Origin: Anagrus nilaparvatae
Taxonomy: Eukaryota; Arthropoda; Insecta; Hymenoptera; Mymaridae
DNA: 64,000 nucleotides
NCBI GenBank assembly: GCA_022575985.1
Contig: JAKSXM010000272.1
Location: 27,111,501 to 27,175,500 of the forward strand
Direction of reading: 5' to 3'
Below the pieces are notes generated by a model. The model was given only the letters and a program-made list of their open reading frames with translations, searched no databases and had not been told where the DNA came from. Positions 34,823 to 44,300 of this stretch are shown here, piece after piece. Each line of letters begins with the position of its first letter. Within the stretch, counting starts at the first letter, position 1. Both the position numbers and the translations under genes were made by a program.

Positions 34823-35400
34823 TATAATGGGCACAAAAAATATTTCATGGCATTAAAAACTTAATATGGGACTATTAGGAACATAAAAAAACGAATTTAT
34901 GCCAATTTTTTATCTTCAACCCCTTAAATGGGGTAAGGGGTGGATTTGTAGCATAAAAGAAAAAATGAATATTTTGGGCTGAAATTGTCATCCAGTAGGT
35001 ATTTTTGCCCACTATTTTCATTTCTGAAGTCGGTTTTTACATACGACCCGCAGAAAATAAGATTAGGTTAGGTTAGGTTAGGCAGAAAATAAGATATCAT
35101 CCCTTAAAGGTAAGGTAAATATTACATTATTTTTTCGATGCGAAAGGGGGTGATATCTTATTTTCTAGGGGTCGTACGTAAAAAACGACTTCAGAAATGA
35201 AAATAGTGGGCAAAAATACCTACTGGATGACAATTTTAGCCCAAAATATTCATTTTTTCTTTTAAGCTACAAATCCACCCCTTACCCCATTGAAGATGTT
35301 GAAGATAAAAAATTGGCATAAATTCATTTTTTTTATGTTCCTGATAGTCCCATATTAAGTTATTAATGCCATGAAATATTTTTTGTGCCCATTATATCCT
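34823..35400. repeat. Long palindrome inside the piggyBac-type element
   Basis: Arms of about 275 bp (roughly 34823-35110 and 35140-35400) are inverted copies. They share, for example, ATAATGGGCACAAAAAATAT with ATATTTTTTGTGCCCATTAT, and the CCACCCCTTACCCCATT segment. The left arm alone carries a telomere-repeat insertion (see 35063-35082). Confidence 0.75.
35063..35082 (+). repeat. Interstitial (TTAGG)4 telomere-type repeat
   Basis: Four exact TTAGG units lie between two copies of GCAGAAAATAAGAT (35050-35063 and 35082-35095). TTAGG is the canonical insect telomere repeat. The paired palindrome arm at 35152-35166 has the same flanking text once and without TTAGG. Confidence 0.85.
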
Positions 35401-36776
35401 ATTCTAAAAAGGAGTTGTTGCTATGTACATTGTTGTACATTGTTATCGCAATAAAAGCATTCTGATTGGCTACTAATACCAATTCATAAAAATAATCGTT
35501 GTGTATTTATGTATGATTATTCATAGTGGTAGTAATGTTTATTTATTGCAGAGAAAATAAATATATAACCTAAATTAAAATTTTTTTTTTCTGTAAAAAT
35601 TAAAATACATGTTTTTTTCATTAGTCGAAAATTTGATATTCCAAAAAAAAGGGTTATATTATTTTTTTTCTTATTATTATTATTATTATTTGAAAAGTAA
35701 TAAATTACATAAAAGTTAAAAATTTGTTGTTAAAAATTCACCTTATTTATATAAAATAACCGATATTAACATGGACCATGTTCATTGGATGGGGTATTTG
35801 ATTAAGTTTGGCTCGGCAGGGGGGGTTAAAAAGTGACGTTTTTAGGGAGGGTGAAATGGACTATGAATTGGTCAATTACACGTTTGGAGTGTAAAATATA
35901 TATTGTAATTTTATTAAAATGGAAAATGTTTATTAGGAAGGGTATTTGGTAACAAATAAAGGTTATTTGTTAATATTTATATTGGTTTCACTCAGGATCA
36001 AGAATCTTTCAACATGGTTTTAATATCATATAGTACACCCATTAAAAGTTAAATATAAGAAACAGATTTGTAAAAATTATTTTAAAAAAATAAATATTTT
36101 AATTTTAAAAATAATTATTTTAAAAAAATAATTTTTTATTCGTATAACTAAAGTATTTATTATATTATAAGTATATAATACATGGAAGGAATACATTCTT
36201 TTTAACATGGAACATGTTCATTGGATGGGGTATTTGAAAAAGTTTGGCTCGGCAGGGGGGGAGGGGTGAAATATTGACGTTCTTAGGGGGGAGGGTGAAA
36301 AATTGTTAACAGGTTAAAATTAATTGTTTTATTGTTTATATTATGTTTTTATTATTTTTGAGGTTAGTTCGTTAGTTGAGTAGTTGATATCAATAAAAAA
36401 ATTAAAGTAAAAATAAATTTTGGTATTTAAGAAAATAATTAACTTTGTAAGTTTTAAATCATTTTGCGCGCGACGCGCGCCTAATACTAGTTAATTTAAA
36501 TAACATGTAAAAATTATAAAAAAATCACCCCATTTTTAGGGGATGATATAACATTTTCTAGGGGTTGCACGTTAAAACGGACTTCGGAAATGAAAAGAGC
36601 AGCCCCGATTACCTTCGAGGTAATATTTGTAGCTCAAAATATCGATTTTTTCATTTAAAAAAATTCAAATGGCTTGAATGTGTCGATTAGGCGTTAATGG
36701 GTTAAGACGTTTTTGAGCAAAATCTTAAATTGACGATAACTTGGCTAAATTTCATCGTAAAAAGATAAGTTTTTTT

Positions 36777-38535
36777 GTGATCGGTCAAAATTTTTTTTTT
36801 GATTTTTTGGTATATAAGCACGTTTTGAGACCTCAGCAAACTAAAAAACCGGTTTTTAAAAAAAGTCTGTATGCGTGTATGTGTGTGTGTACGTACGTAC
36901 GTACGTACATATGTAATCGCTGATATTTCACAAACATTATGGAATTAAGACCTAATTTTTTTTTCAAAAATTTTTTCACCAAAAAAGCTCGAGGTACTTT
37001 TTTTTTTTTTTAATTTGGATATAATACCTCATTTATTTCTACGAAAGTACTTATATTTGAAAGTATGGTTTTTACATGATATCTCGAATCGGATACTTAA
37101 TTTTCTGAAAATTTTTTTTCTAAAATTTTTTTCACAAAAAAATACAAAAAACACCAATTTTTTTTTTCTTTTTGGACGTAGTACCTAATTTATTTCCACG
37201 GAAGTACTAGTTTTAAGAACCTTGTTTATAGTAATTTTTTGGATCTGATACTTAATTTTTTCAAAATTTTTTTCTCAAGATTAAAAAAAAAGAAAAATAA
37301 AAAAAACTGGCGGCAATATATTTCTTTCTTTTGGTGTAATACCTCATTTAATTCTATGAAAGTACTAATATCTGAAAATATTGTAACTAGTGATATTTCA
37401 AAACCATTATCGAATTAAGACCTAATTTTCTTTTCCAAACATTTTTTTATCAAAAAATCTCAAACTGCTTTTTTTTTTTTATTTTGGATGTAATACCTCA
37501 TTTATTTCCATGAAAGTACTTGTATTTGAAAGTATGGTTTTCACATGATATCTCAAATCGGATACTTAATTTTCTGAAAATTTTTTTCCTAAAATTTTTT
37601 TCACAAAAAAATACAAAAAATACCAATTTTTTTTTTCTTTTTGGACGTAGTACCTAATTTATTTCCATGGAAGTACTAGTTTTAGAAATATCGTTTATTG
37701 TAATTTTTTGGACCTAATACTTAATTTTTTTTTAATTTTTTTGTCAAAATTTTTGTCGCCAAAAAATACAAAAACGCCAAAATTTTTTTTATTTTAGAAC
37801 GTAATACTTAATTTTTTCCTATGAAAGTACGAATATCTAGAATTATCGTTTGTAAAGGATTTCTCCATCTGATACATAATTTTTCGAAAATTTTTTATAA
37901 AAATTTTTTACATAAAATAATTAAAAAATTACCATAATTTTTTTTCTTTTTGGACGTAGTACCTCATTTTTTTCCATGAAAGTACTGGTATCTAGAAGTA
38001 TCGTTTTTACTCGATATCTCGAATCTTATAATTTATTTATTGAAAATTTTTTTCTTAAAATTTTTTTCACCAAAAAATACAAAAAATACCAATTTTTTTT
38101 TTCTTTATGGACGCAGTACTTAATTTTTTCCTATGAAAGTACGAATATCTAGAATTATCGTTTGTAAAGGATTTCTCCATCTGATACATAATTTTTCGAA
38201 ATTTTTTTTTTTTTTAATTTTTTACATAAAATAATTAAAAAAATAGCATAATTTTTTTTCTTTTTGGACGTAGTACCTCATTTTTTTCCATGAAAGTACT
38301 AATATATGTAGAATTATCTTTCTAACTGGATATAAAAAATCTGATACCTAAATTTTCTTTTAAAATTTTTCACATAAAAAAGTTAAAAAAATATCTTTTT
38401 ATTGATGTTTGAAAATCAGGAGAAAATTTGGCACAATTATTCTAATATTTTAATTTTTTATTAGGTAAAATAGAATATTGACAACATTTTGTTATTGCTA
38501 ATGAGGAACCATAGTGCCAATTACTTGGCAGGGTA
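36777..38535 (+). mobile_element. HINE/Helentron-like unit C (5'-truncated)
   Basis: The unit begins at GTGATCGGTC, lacking the first ~25 bp present in units A and B. It then follows unit B closely through the microsatellite and monomers: about 450 bp from 36,905 match 32,844 onward with only a few differences. It ends with GAGGAACC (38503-38510), the hairpin TGCCAATTACTTGGCA (38515-38530) and GGGTATT. It sits within a run of T that is T9 in the intact arm (complement of 31329-31337), without target-site duplication, as expected for Helentron-type insertion between T and T. Confidence 0.6.
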
Positions 38536-38831
38536 TTTCTTCTGGAGTGGTTTTTCCCTGGCAATCAGATTTTTTTATCTATTTTTTAAAATTTTATTTA
38601 CCTAAAAAGTTATTTTAAAAATTTTGGGTAGCTCAGATACGAAAAACGCGTTTTTTGACATAAAAGTGAAAAAATCTTTTTGGCACCTATTGCCGATTTC
38701 TTGTTCAGGATTTTTTTCGGTTTTCTGAAGGTTCAAACTATCTGAAAACACGGGTCATGTCGATGTGCCCTCAAAAAAAATTACGATTCCAGGCTCAAAT
38801 TAAGTAGCACTTTTAAAATAATTACTCATAT

Positions 38832-39902
38832 ATACAACTATAAATGTTTTTTCTTAATTAAAATTACTAGACCAATCAAACTGTAAAGGGTAGTATACAC
38901 CCGTTTAATTTTTACATGTATGGAGGGTATTCACATGTATCAAAATATCAAATAAAATAACTTAAATTAATCATGCTCAAGGGGTCATTGAATACTTAAA
39001 GTGGTAAGAATTTGGCTAGTAGAATATCACAAACACAAGCATTCATGTTTTTGCTGAATACGAGAATATTCACAGGAAGGAGTATTATATCTTCAAAACT
39101 GTGGTATTTTTGCAACAGTTGCTGAATTTGGTTCCCATTGGTAGAAGTTTTATCGTCAAAATTGCGGTGTTCCAAAAATTTTTTAATATGCTTCTTAAAA
39201 GAGCAGGTATATTTTTGGATAGTACAATATAACATCATCATTTTAACTCAAAGAACGTACATGGAAATACTTATTGACAAAAGGCACCGTTATCTGTGAA
39301 ACTTTCAAGAATTGTGCATGGTAGTCGATCATCCAATACTAATAAAATTGGGTAAATCAAACCCATAAAATTAAATAAATCATCTTCCTCGAAGCATATC
39401 CACTTCCAGGGAGTCTATTTTTTATGGTAAAACGTTGGATTTTTTCAAAGAAGGTATTTAATTAAGCCACGATTTCGGCTTACAAGGGGAGTTTACGACA
39501 TTTGGAACACCAAATTACATCAAATGGTAATAGATGAGTTTATTAAATGAGTGAATGAGTTAATATTAGATGAGTTTATTAATGAATGAGTTTCTCAAAT
39601 AGGGTTTCAGGCAACTTTTAATACAACGCTGCAACCTCTAAAATTGACCAAAATACTTCTCGTTGGTCTTTTTTTTTTGGTGTAAGTGTTACTCTTCAAG
39701 CCCCGTAAACCAAAATTTTTTATCACTAATTTTTTCATCACTATAGACAATTAATCAAATAGCAATTTTGGGCCCATAATGATGAATTTTTAAATTTGCT
39801 TAAACTGTTGCCAAAATTGTAATTTTTAATGAAATTGAATTTTATAGGTCTTGTTGGGTCAAAATTGAGCACAGGTTTCCTGTGCCCAGAAGATCCATTG
39901 TT
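38832..39902. other. Unassigned sequence between composite element and LINE
   Basis: This sequence is less AT-extreme than its surroundings. A minus-strand 81-codon frame (38996-39241) encodes a mixed-composition peptide (LYCTIQKYTCSFKKHIKKFL) that I do not recognise. It may be a worn transposon or gene fragment. Nothing else is clear. Confidence 0.3.
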
Positions 39903-40595
39903 ATGAACGAAGGGTTTTTTTTTTATTTTTTTATTTATTTTTTTTTTATTTTGCGTAGGACGAGGAGAATGCTTTTACGCATGCCATACACCACGTACTG
40001 TATGGTTATGTGGGACTCAACCTCAAATTTATGGTTGCCCAGATACTCAGTATAACTGAGGAGGAATTACAATACCCACTAAACTCCCCACCCTCCTGCA
40101 TTTATGACAATATCATAGAATCCGGACCAGGACCTCCCTGTTTAGGTATTACTTCGGTCCGGAAAAAATGCAGCCAAGGCATTTCTTCGCCATACGCTGT
40201 CAATAAAGGAGGAGAGTTTCCTACGAGAGAAAACCTTCCTCCTTTTTTCTAATCAGTGTCGCCCGTACGTACTCTGCCATTCTGTACCAGTTCACGGTAC
40301 TGCGCAGTATTTCCGGGACGACTCCTTCTGGCCTCCATTCATCAAAGGACGGTCGCCACTCAGCAAAGTGAGGACACCTAAAAAAGGTGTGCTCAGCGGT
40401 ATCCGGCTCGCCCGGGCAATGCAATAATTCCGGAGATGCCACCTTGCGCCATTTGAAAAGCTCATCGTGGAAATAACCGTGACCAGTTAGGAACTGTGTG
40501 AGGTAGAAGTCTACCTCCCCATGATCACGGTTCATCCAGCTTTCCAAGTCGATGATAAGGCGGTCCAACGTCCCCTCGGGTCATGAATGAAGGGT
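39903..40595 (-). mobile_element. 5'-truncated non-LTR retrotransposon (LINE) with TSD and A-tail
   Basis: The flanking target-site duplication is ATGAACGAAGGGT (39903-39915) and ATGAATGAAGGGT (40583-40595), 12 of 13 identical. On the minus strand the insert 40582-39916 holds the C-terminal end of an ORF2 polyprotein, then a 3' UTR, then an A-rich tail (plus-strand T run 39916-39955). The insert is much richer in GC than its neighbourhood. Being dead on arrival by 5' truncation is typical of LINE insertions. Confidence 0.85.
40221..40582 (-). pseudogene. LINE ORF2 C-terminal fragment (R1/Jockey-group-like)
   Basis: The open frame of about 115 aa ends at 40221. It contains FYLTQFLTGHGYFHDELFKW and, after a short gap, a zinc-knuckle-like CPGEPDTAEHTFFRCPHF (C-x8-H-x4-C). 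This segment lies downstream of the reverse transcriptase (and RNase H, where present) in R1/LOA/Jockey-group elements. No reverse transcriptase remains because the copy is 5' truncated, so it cannot be autonomous. Confidence 0.8.
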
Positions 40596-41278
40596 AGCCG
40601 GCGTGTATTTTCAACATGAGGTATCAAGTATCATGAGGAACTACTAAATATAAATAGAGTGAAAATCCAGATCCTGTCGAGATGGAAAATAAGCCACACA
40701 GGCGAAACTGCTTTGAATAATCATTTTAGGGGCACTTAAATATTGCTCTGATTTAGATTATGAAAACAATCAACGAAAACAGCTGATAAGGAAACCGCAC
40801 ATATACCTTATGTTTACGGAATACATCCAATTTTCAGGACCTCAAAGCCGAATAGATTTCATAAGGTAATAATAATTCAAAGGAACTCAATAAAAGATAA
40901 AAATTTCCTGTTGAATATTGAAGCTTATTGGTTTTGGCCCTTATTGAACCTTAGACTGATCAAAAGGCTCGACTGTCAACAATGAGATACTTAATTATTG
41001 CTTTAAGCAGAGGGGAAATCTGAGGATTTTATATTATATGAGCACCTTTGTTAAATACATCTACTAAAATAATTGGAAACTCAAGGATCTAAGACCAGAT
41101 TAATAGGGACTGTAATAAATAAAGCGCCAGGATCTTTTAAATGATTTTGAAAACTTGGAAGACGAGAGACATCCCTGCAGTTAAGCTTAAATATTCAAAT
41201 GTAAAAAAATTAAATAAAACACAAAAATTGACAATATTAATATTAAATTTTATTTATTTTTTAATACTTTATTAATTG

Positions 41279-41322
<44 letters not shown>

Positions 41323-44300
41323 TGAGAGATTTTTTAAACATATTATATATATAATATATATAGTAATAATACATACAAGTATAATTTATTTCATATTAAA
41401 TACAATAAAAAAAATTGAAAAAATTACAATAAGTATAAAAAAAAAAATTAATAAAAAAAATACTTGTTTTTTAAAAATATATAATAATACTTTAATTAAT
41501 TAATTAATAATAACAATTAATAATTATTTCTATATATTGTATATTAAATTCGGTGAATAATTATAATTAATTAAAAAAAAAAAAAAATCAAAAAATTTGT
41601 TATACATTTATTTATTTTTAATGTAATTGTAATAGCAAATTCGTTTTTTTTTTTTTATTTATTTTTGTTTAATTTTATTTTGTTCATTATAGTATATAAA
41701 TACACACATTCAATATATTTAAATAGGGTAAATTTTTTTTTATTTTATTTGATAATAATAATAATAATTTAGTGATTTTTAATTTTTTTTTTCTTCAAAT
41801 TTTATTATTATTATTATATATAATTGTTTTTTTATAATAAGGAATGTTTTACATTATTAATTACTGATTTTTTTTTGTTTAATATGTGTGTATAATATAA
41901 TAATAATAATAATTAATTATGCATTATATATTAATAGTAGTACTATTTTCTTTTTTTAATTAATTCGAAAATTAAAGAAAAAAAATATTTCAATTTTTTT
42001 TGTATTACATGATTTTTTTTTCAATTAATTTTCTTTAAAATTATAAATGTTTAATATCATTTATTAATCATTATAATATATATATATATTTATATATAAT
42101 TGTTTTTACTAAATTTTGTTTAAAATTAATTCTATAGTTAATTATTACAGTTTTTTTTTATTAATTATTTTATATATATAATAATGATGATATGTGTTTT
42201 GTAGTCCCAATGATTAATTATTTGCACAATTTTCATATTTTTTTAAATATTTTATTGTGCGGCGTACAACTTAATGAAACATTAATTCATTTTTTTTTTA
42301 TTATTTTTTTTTTTTTATTTAATTTAATTCTAAAATATTTCATAAGTTGTACTTATGGACGGATTTATCTTCTTTTATTACTAAATTCTAATACATTTAA
42401 TATATATATAATATTATTAGGTAAATAATAATAATGAAATTGTTGTATATAAATAAGCTTAATTAATTATAATATAAAATGAAAAATAGTATTTATTATT
42501 GATTTAGAAAAATTACTTTTTTTTTTATTATTCAAAAAACTTTGGATTGTCATTCTACAATTTTATTTATTAAAAAAAAAATTCTTGTCAATTTTTGATA
42601 ATAAATACTTTTTTGTAAAGATAATTATTGCAATTTTCTATAAACTATTATGAAATTTTTTGTTTTTACTCATCTAAAATTTTAAACCATAATAATATAA
42701 GCTTGGTAATTAATTTTTTATATATTTTTTTTTCTTTACTTTTTAATCTAAAATATCACAATAACCTCACACAAAAAGCTGTAACTATTATATTTATTAA
42801 AACATTTTTTTATTATACCCCTTTTTCTTTTTTTACTATTATTATTATTAAACTTATAATTATAGTTTCAAATTTTAATTAATAAGGCAATACTTAAATT
42901 TTGCCAAAATTGAATTATAAAAATTTTTTAATATTAGAAATATATAGGGTTTTATGAAATATAAATTCTTTTTGTTCTTTGCTTCGAAAATCAGTGTTTT
43001 AATTGACTTTTTGTTTTTTTTTTTTAAATTATTTTTTTTTTTTTTTATTTACCAGCAAAAGCTTTAAATAATCACGTGCTTTATTCAGATAATTTAACAA
43101 ATTTTTTATTTATTGATAACAATTATATTCAAAAATTGAGAATTTAACAAATTATGCTATTAAAGATTTTGAAAAAAAAGGTAAAAATATGTAAGCAACG
43201 CAATTTTTCATAAATTTTACAATAACAATTTTTTTCTAACACATATAGGTAAATAATTTATTTAAAAAATTTTCTAATATAATAAGCAGCCTCATTTTAT
43301 ATTTTTCTTACTTTTCACTCTTAAAATTATTAATAAGTTTTATGTAACTTATTTAAATAGGGTTTTTTTTCAGTTACAAAAAAAACACCTAAAAAATTGA
43401 CAAACGAATGATTTAAGCATGCATACATTTGAGATACCTTAAACACATATCATTTACAAATATGTTTTATCTAAATATTTATTTAGTTAATTAAAAAATT
43501 AAAAAAATTAATGTAAAAAAATTAAATAAAAAAAGTTTCTATTACTAATTTTTTTTTTTTTTTGAAAACACTTCGTTTTTCATAAATATTTTTTTCCATT
43601 TTTTTTTTTTATTTTTTTAAAATTGTTTTTTTTTTCCTTATTTTCACAGCTTGCATTATAATCTATTAGAGCTTGATAATACACAGTGTAAATATAATAA
43701 TATTAATAATAATAATAATTAAATATTATTAGCCGACTTTTAATTCCAATAATTAATTAAAAAAAAAAAAAGAAAAAAAATTGTAGAAATTTTTTTTATT
43801 TTTTTTTGTCACTTTTATCATCGTCTTTGGATAGACATCTTTGGTGATTCACAAGAGATTACATTTTTAGTCAGCATATATTTATTGCGTTACTTTTTTT
43901 TGAATACTTTCATTAGTTTCTTTTCTTAGTTTACTTTCATATTTTTTTTAAATTAATTTTTTATTAAGCTCATTAAAAGCACGATTGATTAAAAAAATTT
44001 TTTTTAATATTACAAATGATCACAATATTTATAATAATTATTTATAAAAAAAAAAGAAATTGTAAAATCGACGAGCATTTAATTATATAAAAATCTTTAC
44101 ACTATAAAAAAAAAGAAAGAGGGTGTATATTTTTTTACTTAGACATTGACATTTTTTATTATTCTATTAATTATTTTATAAAATAGCTGATTGACATTTT
44201 GTTTTATTTTACTACACGATTTATTTGCTTTTTTGTAATTTTTATATTAAGTTAATACAAATTTATGTAAAAAAAATTTATTTTAGCTGTTTTAACTATA

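Larger units (their letters stand above)
34617..36701. mobile_element. 2.1-kb piggyBac-type non-autonomous element, TTAA-flanked
   Basis: The termini are CCCATTAACGCCTAATCGAC and its complement ending in GTTAATGGG, flanked on each side by TTAA (34613-34616 and 36702-36705). TTAA duplication with CCC...GGG ends is the piggyBac superfamily signature. The inverted similarity extends inward about 180 bp (34617-34795 and 36517-36701). No transposase frame remains. It interrupts the right arm of the 7.8-kb composite, and the undisturbed left arm has a single TTAA at the matching place. Internally it carries a long palindrome (34823-35400), a pair of ~90-bp direct repeats (35768-35855 and 36203-36300) and a 15-bp CpG tract GCGCGCGACGCGCGC (36466-36480). 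Confidence 0.75.
31034..38831. mobile_element. 7.8-kb composite element with ~300-bp terminal inverted repeats
   Basis: The outer arms 31034-31331 and 38536-38831 are inverted copies (left ATATGAGCAATTATTTTAAA, right ending TTTAAAATAATTACTCATAT; both carry the CACTCC/GGAGTG inner end). The left arm continues uninterrupted to 31495. The matching right arm is broken into three pieces, 34525-34612, 36706-36776 and 38536-38831, by two later insertions. No transposase-like frame is visible, so the bounding element is non-autonomous or has lost its core. No target-site duplication is obvious. Confidence 0.7.

Noticed and set aside
35063..35082. Proximity to a chromosome end
   Set aside because: Only four TTAGG units are present, flanked by a local duplication inside a transposon, with ordinary sequence on both sides for tens of kilobases.
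38996..39241. 81-codon minus-strand ORF as a gene
   Set aside because: The composition is protein-like, but I recognise no family, see no splice partners, and it lies in a transposon-dense region. I mention it only as an unassigned fragment.
40010..40252. Plus-strand 80-aa ORF in the LINE region
   Set aside because: It lies antisense to the LINE 3' end and is explained by the higher GC of that insert.
41276..41503. Poly-isoleucine ORF
   Set aside because: It is a translation of the (AAT)n microsatellite and adjacent AT-rich DNA.
43830..43870. Possible microRNA hairpin around TCTTTGGTGATTCAC
   Set aside because: The resemblance to a miR-9-type seed was superficial and no good complementary arm lies within 100 bp.
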